64,000 nucleotides of DNA. Source: Vibrio cincinnatiensis (lineage in GTDB: Bacteria > Pseudomonadota > Gammaproteobacteria > Enterobacterales > Vibrionaceae). The notes beneath the pieces were generated by a model. The model worked only from the letters and a program-made list of their open reading frames with translations. It was not told the origin of the DNA and did no database searches. The translations under genes were made by a program, and so were the position numbers. Shown here piece by piece: positions 1 to 9,882 of this stretch (position 1 is the stretch's first letter; the number at the start of each line of letters is the position of its first letter). The DNA is taken from the NCBI RefSeq assembly GCF_022113815.1, contig NZ_SGOM01000003.1, positions 124,001 to 188,000 of the forward strand. Direction: 5' to 3'.

Positions 1-67
1 TCTCACTAATGGTATGCGTTGGGGCTTGATAATCTTTACGATATTTTGCTTGTGGGCTTGTCGCCAT
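1..67 (-). CDS. pepN: Aminopeptidase N, N-terminal fragment (runs off left edge)
   Basis: Only the first 22 codons are in the window. The translation begins MATSPQAKYRKDYQAPTHTI, which matches the start of gammaproteobacterial PepN, where a PQAKYR-DY-AP block precedes the first beta-strand domain. PepN is a cytoplasmic zinc M1-family aminopeptidase that trims peptides from the N terminus. The ATG is on the minus strand at 67-65, with an AAGG-type ribosome site about ten bases upstream. The zinc-binding region is outside the window, so the call rests on the N-terminal match and on prc-proQ lying just upstream on the same strand, an order I recall from Vibrio. Confidence 0.75.
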   Translation of the reverse strand, partial: MATSPQAKYRKDYQAPTHTISE

Positions 68-261
68 GGTAGGGATCCTTTTTGACGTAGTCACTGTGGC
101 AGGTAAGGTTAATCACCTTTATCATTATCTTGTGATCTTAAGCCTGTCAGTATGAATAACAACCCCCAGATAAAAAAAACATAGATATTCTCTTTATCAT
201 ATCAAGTTAAGCACAGCATTAAGATCTCAAACCTTAAAGATCAGTAGAACCGATGTAAAAA

Positions 262-284
262 AAGCGGGCTTATAAAGCCCGCTT
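262..284 (-). terminator. Intrinsic terminator after prc
   Basis: A 10-bp perfect stem (AAGCGGGCTT / AAGCCCGCTT) closes a 3-nt loop and is followed, on the minus strand, by a run of seven T. It sits about 25 bases after the prc stop codon and separates prc from pepN. Confidence 0.9.
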
Positions 285-307
285 ACGATTAACAAAACAT
301 AAATAGA

Positions 308-2305
308 TTAAAGTTTAAGCATATCAACCATAATTGCTACTGATTCATTCAGATATGCATCTGGTGTTTCATAATCTTTCGGTACATCACTGAGTTGAAC
401 AAACGGTGTTTGACCTAAGGCTTTCTGGCGAATGTTTATACGATCTAACCGTTGTTGATCCGCCTTATCCATTTCATCTTTACGTATTTTTTCATTTAAA
501 GATAATAGGTTGTCACCTTTCTCAGCTTTATACTTCTCAATGTCTTGTAAAATAAAGCCAAACTCACGATCTGACAGAACACGAGCTTGATGTTGCTGCG
601 CTAATTTTTCAATCGCATCGCCAAAATCATGCAACTTATCATACTGAGCTTTATCTATACTGTCCCAAGGCAGTGCATTATCTTCCACACTTTCCCCTGT
701 TTCGTCAGCATTCACCGGTGTTGGGAAAGCAATATCAGGAATCACTCCACGATTTTGTGTGCTACCGCCATCAATTCGATAAAACTTTTGAATAGTGTAC
801 TGTACATAGCCCAACTCTTTTTCAAACAAGTCATAAATATGATTCAGTGAGCGATGTTGCTGAACAGTACCTTTACCAAATGAGTTCTCACCCAGAATAA
901 TTGCACGACCATAATCTTGCATTGCCGCTGCAAATATTTCTGAAGCCGATGCACTATAGCGATTAATTAATACCGCCATCGGACCTTGATAACTAATTTG
1001 CCCATCCATGTCGCTATTGACGTTGACACGTCCGTAACTATCACGGACTTGTACAACAGGACCGCTAGTAATAAAGAGACCAGAAAGTGCCGTGGCTTCA
1101 GTTAAGGCTCCACCACCATTATTACGAAGGTCAACGATAATTCCATCAACTTCCGCTGTTTTTAGCTCAGTAATCAATTTATCCGTATCTTGCGATAAGC
1201 CAACATAGAAGCTGGGAACTTCTAATACACCGATTTTTTTACCGTCTTTTTCAATAATCTGAGATTTAACGGCTCGATCTTCTAAACGGATCTTATCACG
1301 AACAATCGTGACAACGTGACTTTTAGCATCTTTCCCTTCCGGTAAGATTTGAAGCTTAACTTTAGTGCCTTTTGGTCCTTTGATTAACTGCACAACATCA
1401 TCTAATCGCCATCCGATGACATCAACAATTTCACCTTTTTCCTGTCCGACACCAATAATTCGATCACCTTCCCCCAGTTGTTTACTGCTTGCTGCTGGCC
1501 CACCAACGACAAGGGAACGAATCACTGTGTAATCATCGGTCATTTGCAATACTGCACCAATTCCTTCGAGCGATAGGTTCATTTCTGACTGAAATTGTGC
1601 AGCATTACGAGGAGATAAATAGCTGGTATGTGGATCAATCTGACGAGCAAAAGCATTCATATAAACTTGAAAGACGTCTTCACTGTGTGTCTGTGTCAAA
1701 CGTTTAATCGCATTGTTATAACGCTTTGCTAGCGTTTCTTGAATTTCCGGCCATGCTTTTCCAGCCAACTTCAAGTTTAATGCATCAAATTTAACCCGTT
1801 TTTGCCACAGTGAATCAATCTCAGCGTGATCTTTTGGCCAAGGAGATTGGGTTCGATCTTGCTCAATAGAATCATCCGAATCAAAGGTAACTTCTTTATC
1901 TAATAAAGAAAGCGCATATTGGAATCGCTCAAACCGTTTACGCATTGATAAGTTATAAAGATCAAAAGCGATCTGGTTATTCCCTACTTTCAGTTGGTCA
2001 TCCAGTTGTAATGACCACTCGTTAAAGGAATCAATATCCGCTTGAGTAAATAAGTTGCGGTTATAGTCCAGCATCCCAATATAGCGTTCGAAGATGGCTT
2101 GAGAAAATTCATCATCTAAAGAAAAATGCTTGTAATGAGAGCGAGTAAAACGAGATGTGACCCTTTTACTCGCCGTTTCATGCTGAATTTCAGGCGTTAA
2201 ATGAGGAAGATCTTCAACGTTAAGGTTGGCTTCGAGAGCCTGAACAGAAAAAGCTGCCAGCAATAAGCCAGCAGCAATTGATGTTAATTTTGAACGGCAT
2301 TTCAT
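308..2305 (-). CDS. prc: Carboxy-terminal (tail-specific) periplasmic protease Prc
   Basis: This 665-residue protein has a signal peptide (about residues 1-23, ending near QALEA) and a long N-terminal helical region. A PDZ domain follows around residues 235-320 (GIGAVLQM... GGPAASS), then an S41 peptidase domain. The nucleophile Ser lies in the SASASEIFAAA stretch and the general-base Lys in GENSFGKGTVQQH, the Ser/Lys dyad of this family. The length is close to E. coli Prc (682). The family degrades periplasmic proteins with nonpolar C termini and, with the adaptor NlpI, controls peptidoglycan hydrolases such as MepS. It follows proQ by 17 bases on the same strand, as in enterobacteria, and both are probably read from the proQ promoter. 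A strong terminator follows. Confidence 0.97.
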   Translation of the reverse strand: MKCRSKLTSIAAGLLLAAFSVQALEANLNVEDLPHLTPEIQHETASKRVTSRFTRSHYKHFSLDDEFSQAIFERYIGMLDYNRNLFTQADIDSFNEWSLQLDDQLKVGNNQIAFDLYNLSMRKRFERFQYALSLLDKEVTFDSDDSIEQDRTQSPWPKDHAEIDSLWQKRVKFDALNLKLAGKAWPEIQETLAKRYNNAIKRLTQTHSEDVFQVYMNAFARQIDPHTSYLSPRNAAQFQSEMNLSLEGIGAVLQMTDDYTVIRSLVVGGPAASSKQLGEGDRIIGVGQEKGEIVDVIGWRLDDVVQLIKGPKGTKVKLQILPEGKDAKSHVVTIVRDKIRLEDRAVKSQIIEKDGKKIGVLEVPSFYVGLSQDTDKLITELKTAEVDGIIVDLRNNGGGALTEATALSGLFITSGPVVQVRDSYGRVNVNSDMDGQISYQGPMAVLINRYSASASEIFAAAMQDYGRAIILGENSFGKGTVQQHRSLNHIYDLFEKELGYVQYTIQKFYRIDGGSTQNRGVIPDIAFPTPVNADETGESVEDNALPWDSIDKAQYDKLHDFGDAIEKLAQQHQARVLSDREFGFILQDIEKYKAEKGDNLLSLNEKIRKDEMDKADQQRLDRINIRQKALGQTPFVQLSDVPKDYETPDAYLNESVAIMVDMLKL

Positions 2306-2322
2306 GCGTAGGAATGTCTCCT

Positions 2323-2982
<660 letters not shown>

Positions 2983-3046
2983 TTAAATATAAATATGTTC
3001 GGTATTATAGTGACCTGACAACGAAAAACCACAGGCAAAGGTGAAA

Positions 3047-3520
3047 TTATGCCTTGTTCGCATGTGAATTGAGCAGCTTTTCTACTTCAGTCATTAAAAA
3101 AACCAATCCTTGTTGATCGATTTTTGAAAAACGAGCAATAGTTGGGCTATCAATATCAAGAACTCCGACCACTTGATTATTCACAGAAAAGGGAATAACT
3201 AACTCTGCGTTGCTCTCTGCATCACAAGCAATATGGCCGGGAAAAGTATGAACATCATCTACTCGTTGAACAGTATTGCTCGCGGCTGCAGTACCACAAA
3301 CGCCTTTCCCGATGGGAATTCGCACACAGGCCGGTTTACCTTGGAATGGTCCTAACACTAATTCATCGTTGCGCAGTAAATAAAAACCGACCCAATTAAT
3401 ATTGTCTAATTCCATGTTCAATAGTGCACTTAAGTTAGCAAGATTCGCCACTATATCGGTTTCTGATTCAAGTAAAGCAAGCGCTTGTTTGGTTAAACGG
3501 CGGTAATCATCAGTGTTCAT
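3047..3520 (-). CDS. msrC: Free methionine-(R)-sulfoxide reductase (GAF-domain fRMsr)
   Basis: This is a single GAF domain of 157 residues. It has the three conserved cysteines of fRMsr enzymes: one in GKPACVRIP, one in GKGVCGTAA and one in GHIACDAES. The VIPF...VGVLDIDSP segment is typical of the family. The enzyme reduces free L-methionine-R-sulfoxide in the cytoplasm and helps repair oxidised methionine. I use the ATG at 3520, preceded by a GGAA ribosome site with suitable spacing, rather than a TTG four codons upstream. It lies upstream of proQ on the same strand with a gap of about 100 bases, so it may have its own promoter. The alternative name is yebR. Confidence 0.93.
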   Translation of the reverse strand: MNTDDYRRLTKQALALLESETDIVANLANLSALLNMELDNINWVGFYLLRNDELVLGPFQGKPACVRIPIGKGVCGTAAASNTVQRVDDVHTFPGHIACDAESNAELVIPFSVNNQVVGVLDIDSPTIARFSKIDQQGLVFLMTEVEKLLNSHANKA

Positions 3521-4009
3521 TTTTATTTCCAATTAAAGACTTTTCTTACAAGTGACAGGTTTATCACCACAATGAGATATTGACGATATTCTGACTATCG
3601 TTCGTGATTTCTAAATATTTTTATCTACTCCGCATCGATAACTCAAGAGAAAATCGCTCTTTTCCTACATTGATAAGCACAGCTCTTTGAGATTTCTCTC
3701 TGCCAATGGATTAAACTCAGCTACACTTACCACCGTAATGATGGGTATAGTTGCCTTAAAAGCTTTTAGAAAAAGCTTTTTATTCAAAAAGATACGATTG
3801 GCAAATATACAATATGTTGTACATTCAATCCTATTTTGAGGCATAATTTATTTCCAATTGCCTTAACATTAGAGCATAACTTGTATGGATGACGACTTTC
3901 AGGCATTACTTCGTCCTAATAGACTAAATTGAAGCTTATGTCTTACCGAGCGACTACTCTTCACACAATAAATGTGACACGGTCACAAATATAGACTAAG
4001 CGGTGAATT
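3521..4009. other. Divergent intergenic region, msrC / letA
   Basis: About 490 AT-rich bases hold the divergent promoters of msrC and letA. No ORF with a good ribosome site and no RNA gene is apparent. Two structures stand out. One is an AAAAGCTTTT/AAAAAGCTTTTT pair near 3758-3783, AT-rich and of uncertain meaning. The other is a perfect inverted repeat at 3973-3987 just before letA. Confidence 0.6.
3973..3987. promoter_or_regulatory. Palindromic operator candidate upstream of letA
   Basis: TGTGAC-ACG-GTCACA is a perfect inverted repeat of 6-bp arms with a 3-bp centre, ending 22 bases before the letA ATG. It resembles a CRP half-site pair, but the TGTGA/TCACA arms are five bases apart rather than six, so CRP binding is doubtful. 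Its position would suit a repressor or activator of letAB. Confidence 0.4.
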
Positions 4010-5269
4010 ATGCAGATAAAAACGCTATCACATCCGCACAATAAAACAGCCCTCATTCGTTTATGTCAGGGTTGCGAACTTCCGATCGATCTGATTGATA
4101 TTAAACGCGGTGAAAGTGCTCACTGCCCGCGATGTGGGACGCGCTTATATCGGGGAGGAAATCCCTCGTTATCCGGAAATCTTGCGATAACGATTACCTG
4201 TTTATTACTCCTCATCCCTGCTCATTGTTTTAATTTTTTAACCATACGCTTGGTCGGGGTGATGATCCCTGCTTCTTTACCAGCCGGATTATGGGCTTTA
4301 GCTTCAGATGGGTATCCCGTTTTAGCACTACTGATATTTTTTTGTAGCTCTCTAGCCCCGCTATTGGTATTAAGTGCGATTGTTATTGCTCATATTGCAC
4401 TGCATTATCGTTGGTTTAATGCCTTTCGTTATTCATTGCTTATCACCCAGAAATTAAAACCGTGGTCAATGATTGATGTTTTTCTCGTGAGTGTCGCCGT
4501 CTCTTGCTTTAAATTAACCGATTATGCCGATATTTTTATTGGCCCAGCATTATATAGTTTAGTGTTATTACAAGTGTTAACGGTATTGCTGATAAGTAGA
4601 GTAAGCATTCAACGTTACTGGGAAGTTTGGAAACCCGAGGCCCAGTTTCATACGGTTGCCAATAAACAAATGCATTGTCACTACTGTCACTTATCACAGT
4701 GTGCAAGCGCACATTGTGTACGATGTGGACAACCACTTCATCATCGAAAACCTCAATCCATTGAGCGGACATGGGCCTACACTCTTTCCGCCGCGATAGC
4801 CATTTTTCCTGCTAACCTAATTCCTATCTCCGTCTTTATTACTAATGGTCAACGCTTAGAAGACACTATTTTCTCAGGCGTTGCCGCTCTGATTAACAGC
4901 GGTATGTATGGTATCGCCGCCATTATTTTTATTGCCAGTATTGTTGTTCCGGTCGTAAAAATTTTAGGCCTGATTTATTTACTCTTGGCGATTCAATTTC
5001 AACGACGCCTTTATCATCGTCAACGGATGACGATTTATTATGTTATCAAATGGATTGGTAAGTGGTCAGTCATGGATCTTTTCGTGATTTCTATCATGCT
5101 GACCTTAATCGATCGTGGCCAACTGCTTGATTTTACACCTGGATATGGTGCAGTCGCATTTGGTTGTGTCGTAATTCTGACTATGTTAGCCGCTGAAAGT
5201 TTAGATTCCCGTTTGATATGGGACAATGACTCGGTTAAAGCGAAACACTGTGAGTCTTCTTATGAATGA
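4010..5269 (+). CDS. letA: PqiA-family inner-membrane protein LetA (YebS)
   Basis: This 419-residue integral membrane protein has two repeated modules, each a four-cysteine zinc-ribbon followed by about four transmembrane helices. The ribbons are visible as CQGCELP...CPRCGTRL near residues 19-45 and CHYCHLSQC...CVRCGQPL near 223-242. This is the PqiA/YebS architecture. In E. coli LetA works with LetB, the tunnel protein encoded next door, in lipid transport between the inner and outer membranes. The stop overlaps the likely letB start, so the two are co-translated. A palindrome just upstream may regulate the pair. Confidence 0.94.
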   Translation: MQIKTLSHPHNKTALIRLCQGCELPIDLIDIKRGESAHCPRCGTRLYRGGNPSLSGNLAITITCLLLLIPAHCFNFLTIRLVGVMIPASLPAGLWALASDGYPVLALLIFFCSSLAPLLVLSAIVIAHIALHYRWFNAFRYSLLITQKLKPWSMIDVFLVSVAVSCFKLTDYADIFIGPALYSLVLLQVLTVLLISRVSIQRYWEVWKPEAQFHTVANKQMHCHYCHLSQCASAHCVRCGQPLHHRKPQSIERTWAYTLSAAIAIFPANLIPISVFITNGQRLEDTIFSGVAALINSGMYGIAAIIFIASIVVPVVKILGLIYLLLAIQFQRRLYHRQRMTIYYVIKWIGKWSVMDLFVISIMLTLIDRGQLLDFTPGYGAVAFGCVVILTMLAAESLDSRLIWDNDSVKAKHCESSYE

Positions 5270-7904
5270 GCACCCCATGAACCAAACTTCCTACTCTCCT
5301 GAAATAAAACGTAATAAGGGAATTTCGCCCTTATGGATATTACCCATTCTTACCGTTTTTTTAGCGGGTTGGTTAGTGACCAAAGCCATTCATGATTCAG
5401 GAGAACGAATCCAGATCTACTTTTCTAACGCACAAGGGCTTGTCGCCGGACGAACAACCATTCGTTATCAAGGGTTAGAAGTCGGCATGATAAGAGAGAT
5501 AAAGCTCGCACCTGAACTTGATCGCATTTATGTTGAAGCCGATATCTACCCAGAAGCAACGCGTTTACTCTCTGATTCAACACGCTTTTGGTTGGTCAAA
5601 CCAACAGCGAGTCTGTCTGGCGTTTCTGGCCTTGACGCTTTAGTTTCAGGAAACTACATTGCCATTCACCCCGGTAATGACGGCGATGAGCAAACAGAAC
5701 ATTCACAAGTTTTTCATGCGCTAGATAACGCTCCCTCAGACTTAATCTCAAATGGTGGATTGCTCATCGCCCTAAAAGCCAGTGATTTAGGCGGATTATC
5801 AATTGGGTCACAAATTGTCTATAAGAAAATCCCTATCGGAGAAGTTTTCAGCTATCAACTTGATGAAAACGCTCAATCGGTTCTTATTCAAGCCTCAATA
5901 AAAGAAGAATATCGACATTTAATTACCTCTAAGAGCCGATTTTGGAATGTCAGTGGCGTGGGAACCAGTTTAGGATTTGATGGTATTGATGTTCGTTTGG
6001 AAAGTTTAAGTGCCATGATTGGCGGAGCTATTGCTGTTGATTCTCCAGATGGCGGGGAGCCGGTTGCACAACACAGTCAATTTAGATTGTATAAAGACTT
6101 AAAAACAGCCGGACGAGGCATTCCTATTACGATTAAGTTACCTGATGATAACGGAATAAGCCCATCAGGTACTTCCATCATGTATCGAGGCATTGAAATC
6201 GGTCAAGTAACACATTTACAGCTCAATGATGACCATTCGCAAATTATTGCACACGCTGCGATCCAACCATCATTTAGTTCGATGTTAACGAACGGCAGCC
6301 AATTTATTTTGCAAGAAGCCAAAGTTTCTTTATCGGGTATAGAAAATCTCCCGAATCTTGTAAAAGGAAACTATCTCACACTGATTCCTGGTAATGGCGA
6401 ACGCACACGTCAATTTACCGCATTACGTAAAAGAGACTACCAACAATCACAATCTCACTCGATTGAACTCACGTTATTTTCAGAGAATGCCTATGGCCTC
6501 AATGCAGGAGCCCCGCTACTGTTTCGAGGAGTAAATGTGGGGGTGGTTAAAGAGATCGCTCTGAACGAAAATTATGTAACTTTTCAGCTCGCGGTTGAGC
6601 AAAAGTATGAACAACTGATTCGCTCACAAAATCGGTTTTATGTTACCGGGGCAGCCAGAGCTGAACTTAATGCTTCTGCCATTAATGTTACGCTATCTCC
6701 GGTAAAACAATTGATGACGGGCTCAATCAGCTTTATCAGTGAAGGAAGCCAAAAGATCCAGCCACATTATTCACTGTATGCCAATCAATCATTAGCAGAA
6801 TTAGCGAAATACCAGCAATCCGGTTCACAGACAATTTATTTGAATGCAAAAACTCAACCGCCCGTACAAGCAGGTAGCCCCCTACTTTATCGCAATTTAA
6901 AAGTTGGGAAAGTCGAGCGTTTTGCCCTTAAAACTCATGGTGTTGAAATTGCTATCAATATCGATAATCAATATCGCCATCTTATTAACGAAAATACCGT
7001 GTTCTGGAACCAATCTGGGGTAGAAATTAATGCGTCACTTGCTGGTATCCATGTTCAAGCAGCTCCATTACAAAGCCTATTACAAGGCGGCATCGCCTTT
7101 GACAGTCTACCGGGAATAGAAAATAAAAATGGTCAATTTTGGAAATTATACGATAGCTACCAGCACGCACAGAAATTTGGTGAAGCAATTACGCTGATCG
7201 CTCAAACGAATTTGGGCGTTATACAAGGAACACCGATAAAATATCAGGGAGTTCAAGTGGGTGAAGTTATGGCTGTTTCACCAAGCTTTACTGATCAACA
7301 AGTCACCTTTTCCGCACGAATTCAACCGGAGTATGCAGCCTTCATTACTCGAGCTAATTCTGTTTTTTGGGTAGCCGAAACCAAAGTTGGTTTAAATGGC
7401 GTGACCAATTTAGATAATTTGTTCTCCAAAAACATTGAAGTCAAACCTGGTGAAGGAGACATAACACACACCTTTACCTTAGCGAACCGTCCTTATCAGC
7501 CAGAGGGGATTCAATTTACCCTGCAGAGTGAAGAGAAAGGGTCGGTTTCTATTGATACGCCCGTTCTTTATCGAGGAATGGAAGTTGGTCGAGTGATCGA
7601 TGTTCAACTCGGCGCTTTTGCAGATAGAGTCATTTCCATCATAGAAATCGCCCCAGAATATGCTTATTTGGTTCGTAAAAATACCGTATTCTGGAATACC
7701 TCCGGAGTGGATGTCTCTATCGGTTTATCTGGTGCTAATATTAAGTCTGGTACATTTGACAGCCTTGTTCGTGGTGGGATCACCTTTTCAACACCGGAAC
7801 AAAAGCAACTTCTAGAACCTGCGCCTTCAGGACATGCTTTCTACCTCCATCCTACAGCTCAGGATGATTGGAAACAATGGAAAACGGCAATTCCACAACC
7901 ATAA
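5262..7904 (+). CDS. letB: MCE-domain lipid-transport tunnel protein LetB (YebT)
   Basis: About 880 residues: one N-terminal transmembrane helix (ISPLWILPILTVFLAGWLV) followed by seven tandem MCE repeats. The repeat signature can be counted directly: TTIRYQGLEVG, SQIVYKKIPIG, TSIMYRGIEIG, APLLFRGVNVG, SPLLYRNLKVG, TPIKYQGVQVG and TPVLYRGMEVG. Seven repeats and this length match E. coli LetB, which stacks seven hexameric MCE rings into a tunnel spanning the periplasm. I place the start at the ATG at 5262, overlapping the letA stop. A start at 5277 is possible, and an upstream in-frame ATG at 5226 lies well inside letA and is less likely. Confidence 0.95.
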   Translation: MNEHPMNQTSYSPEIKRNKGISPLWILPILTVFLAGWLVTKAIHDSGERIQIYFSNAQGLVAGRTTIRYQGLEVGMIREIKLAPELDRIYVEADIYPEATRLLSDSTRFWLVKPTASLSGVSGLDALVSGNYIAIHPGNDGDEQTEHSQVFHALDNAPSDLISNGGLLIALKASDLGGLSIGSQIVYKKIPIGEVFSYQLDENAQSVLIQASIKEEYRHLITSKSRFWNVSGVGTSLGFDGIDVRLESLSAMIGGAIAVDSPDGGEPVAQHSQFRLYKDLKTAGRGIPITIKLPDDNGISPSGTSIMYRGIEIGQVTHLQLNDDHSQIIAHAAIQPSFSSMLTNGSQFILQEAKVSLSGIENLPNLVKGNYLTLIPGNGERTRQFTALRKRDYQQSQSHSIELTLFSENAYGLNAGAPLLFRGVNVGVVKEIALNENYVTFQLAVEQKYEQLIRSQNRFYVTGAARAELNASAINVTLSPVKQLMTGSISFISEGSQKIQPHYSLYANQSLAELAKYQQSGSQTIYLNAKTQPPVQAGSPLLYRNLKVGKVERFALKTHGVEIAINIDNQYRHLINENTVFWNQSGVEINASLAGIHVQAAPLQSLLQGGIAFDSLPGIENKNGQFWKLYDSYQHAQKFGEAITLIAQTNLGVIQGTPIKYQGVQVGEVMAVSPSFTDQQVTFSARIQPEYAAFITRANSVFWVAETKVGLNGVTNLDNLFSKNIEVKPGEGDITHTFTLANRPYQPEGIQFTLQSEEKGSVSIDTPVLYRGMEVGRVIDVQLGAFADRVISIIEIAPEYAYLVRKNTVFWNTSGVDVSIGLSGANIKSGTFDSLVRGGITFSTPEQKQLLEPAPSGHAFYLHPTAQDDWKQWKTAIPQP

Positions 7905-7924
7905 TAACAATCGAATGAGAAAAC

Positions 7925-7953
7925 TTTTCCTGGGGCTGCGATGGGTATATAAT
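7925..7953 (+). promoter_or_regulatory. Putative sigma-70 promoter for rsmF
   Basis: A perfect TATAAT box lies at 7948-7953 in the 83-base gap between letB and rsmF. A weak -35 match (TTTTCC, 7925-7930) sits 17 bases upstream. It would give rsmF a transcript independent of letAB. Confidence 0.5.
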
Positions 7954-7987
7954 CGCGGCCCTAAAATTTTCCAATTGAGACTCCGTT

Positions 7988-9418
7988 TTGCATTCCAACG
8001 TTGCCCTACCCGAAGAATTTCTTTCTACTATTGCCTCTATTCTTCCTACCCATTTAAATTTGTCAGACTTCATTCAAGCCTGCCAAAGGCCGTTACGAAA
8101 AAGCATCCGTGTCAATACATTGAAAACCACTGTGGTGGAATTCGTTGAACAAGCACAAGTTAAAGGCTGGCAATTAGAGCCGATACCGTGGTGTGAACAT
8201 GGTTTTTGGATTACAGCCGATGAAAGTGAAGTGCCGCTTGGAAATACAGCTGAGCATATGGCTGGGCTATTTTATATTCAAGAAGCCAGTTCAATGATGC
8301 CTGTCTCAGCCCTATTTATGCAGCAAGGACAAGAAACGCCACTTTATGCTGTATTGGATATGGCTGCCGCGCCTGGCTCAAAAACCACCCAAATTGCCGC
8401 TTTAATGGACAATCATGGTGTGCTAGTCGCTAATGAATATTCCGCCAGTCGGGTAAAAATCCTCCATGCCAACATTGAACGCTGTGGGATAAGAAACGTA
8501 GCTTTAAGTAATTTTGATGGGCAGGTTTTCGGTGGATGGCTGCCAGAGCAGTTTGATGCCGTACTCTTAGATGCTCCTTGTTCGGGAGAAGGAACTGTCC
8601 GTAAAGACCCAGATGCCATGAAAAATTGGAGCAAGGCTTCTGTTCTTTCCATTGCTAGTACCCAGAAAAACTTAATTGAAAGTGCTTTTCAAGCATTAAA
8701 AGTGGGAGGAGTCCTAGTCTATTCAACTTGCACCCTAAGTCGTGAAGAAAACCAAGAGGTTTGTTGGCACTTGAAACAGACCTATGGTGACGCTGTAAGT
8801 TTTGAGCGACTCGATTCACTTTTTGAACAAGCCTCTCAATCTATCACTGAAGAAGGATTTTTACATATATTCCCTCAAACTTATGACTGTGAAGGTTTTT
8901 TTGTCGCTCGCATACGAAAACATGCTTCTGTAGCATCACCGAAAGTAAAAAAACGGTTAGGCAAATTTCCTTTTGAAAAAGCTAGCAAAAAAATCTGTAC
9001 AGACATAAGTCAGCAATTGAAAAAGTCTTTAGGGATTTCTCTGCCAGAAGAGACCACTCTGTGGTTACGAGAGAATGATGTTTGGCTATTTCCAACAGCA
9101 CTAGAACCAATGCTGACTGAGCTAAGATTTTCTCGCATGGGTATTAAAATCGCAGAAGCTCATAAGCATGGTTATCGCTGGCAGCATCAAGTTGCAACAA
9201 CACTCGCAACCGGTAATGATACCCATCGTATAAAACTGACTAAAGAAGAAGCCAGAGAGTGGTTTATGGGGAGAGATATTCGCCCTCAACAGACGTCTGG
9301 CCAAGGCGAAGTCATTGTTTATTATAATGGCCACGTGATTGGGCTAGGTAAATGGGTCAGTAACCGGATTAAAAATGGACTCCCAAGAGAAAGAGTTAAA
9401 GATAAAAATTTATTTTAG
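7988..9418 (+). CDS. rsmF: 16S rRNA (cytosine(1407)-C(5))-methyltransferase RsmF
   Basis: This 476-residue protein aligns along its length with E. coli RsmF (YebU). The RCMT methyltransferase core carries the SAM-binding loop DMAAAPGSKTTQ, the DAPCSGEG motif with one catalytic cysteine, and YSTCTLSREENQ with the second. A C-terminal PUA-like region ends with GLGKWVSNRIKNGLPRE. The enzyme makes m5C1407 in 16S rRNA on 30S subunits. Translation appears to start at a TTG (7988): homology to the family begins right after it and no better ATG or GTG is available. The gene is followed by a decayed rhs/immunity remnant rather than an intact gene, marking the island boundary. Confidence 0.95.
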   Translation: MHSNVALPEEFLSTIASILPTHLNLSDFIQACQRPLRKSIRVNTLKTTVVEFVEQAQVKGWQLEPIPWCEHGFWITADESEVPLGNTAEHMAGLFYIQEASSMMPVSALFMQQGQETPLYAVLDMAAAPGSKTTQIAALMDNHGVLVANEYSASRVKILHANIERCGIRNVALSNFDGQVFGGWLPEQFDAVLLDAPCSGEGTVRKDPDAMKNWSKASVLSIASTQKNLIESAFQALKVGGVLVYSTCTLSREENQEVCWHLKQTYGDAVSFERLDSLFEQASQSITEEGFLHIFPQTYDCEGFFVARIRKHASVASPKVKKRLGKFPFEKASKKICTDISQQLKKSLGISLPEETTLWLRENDVWLFPTALEPMLTELRFSRMGIKIAEAHKHGYRWQHQVATTLATGNDTHRIKLTKEEAREWFMGRDIRPQQTSGQGEVIVYYNGHVIGLGKWVSNRIKNGLPRERVKDKNLF

Positions 9419-9427
9419 CCACTGAAT

Positions 9428-9575
9428 GATATCTGGGCTTCACCCCGTGTCTCGTAGTGCGCTTGCCACACCACATCACCTTTAGGGTCGTAACAGTAAG
9501 CCAAGGCGTAACTCTTGAGTTTATTTACTCAACAGACCATTGGGTTGATAATGATAAGAAACCGTGCGATACGCA
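9428..9575 (-). pseudogene. Rhs-core remnant, two non-adjacent pieces joined
   Basis: The stretch at about 9430-9480 (CTGGGCTTCACCCCGTGTCT...) is a near copy of 12188-12235 inside the intact rhs gene. The next stretch, about 9485-9575 (containing CAGACCATTGGGTTGATAAT), is a near copy of 13027-13115. Both keep the minus-strand orientation, but roughly 800 bases that separate them in the intact gene are missing, and reading frames are broken. It is therefore a deletion-scarred fragment of a second rhs core, probably from an older tandem Rhs or toxin-tip cassette at this locus. Confidence 0.85.
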
Positions 9576-9770
9576 CAGCTTGTTGTCGCCATCGTCGGCA
9601 ATAATCGCCAGTGGTTGTTCTAGTTTTGGTCCTTCACGGTTTATGTTAACCATGGCAGGAAAGTTGATATATGCTCTCAGCTGCAACGCTATTAGCGTCT
9701 TTTTGTATAATAAACCAGAGCAGCGGTGTAATACCTTCATCGCCACGGATATTGAGGTCGACAAACCTGC
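9576..9770 (-). pseudogene. Remnant of a second ankyrin immunity gene
   Basis: This segment is clearly similar to 10309-10500 of the intact ankyrin immunity gene. Translated on the minus strand it gives NFPAMVNINREGPK and QPLAIIADDGDNKL, compared with NFPAMVSINRDGPK and QPLAIIAGHGDNKL in the intact copy. It lacks start, signal peptide and most repeats. It is fused directly to the rhs-core piece at the junction near 9575. It looks like the last trace of a paralogous immunity gene left behind when a toxin cassette was lost. Confidence 0.85.
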
Positions 9771-9882
9771 TCAATATAAGCGCCGAAAGAACTTGCACAC
9801 TTATGCTTTGTGAACAGAGAAGCGAAATATCATTGATTTAGAACCATTAAAAGGTAAAAGCTTAAGCATCAAATTAACTCCG

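Noticed and set aside
3973..3987. CRP binding site upstream of letA
   Set aside because: TGTGA and TCACA are separated by five bases, while CRP needs six; kept only as an unassigned palindrome.
9457..9813. Open frame on the plus strand between rsmF and the immunity gene
   Set aside because: It is antisense to the rhs/immunity remnant, has no ribosome site and no recognisable family; the remnant explains the sequence.
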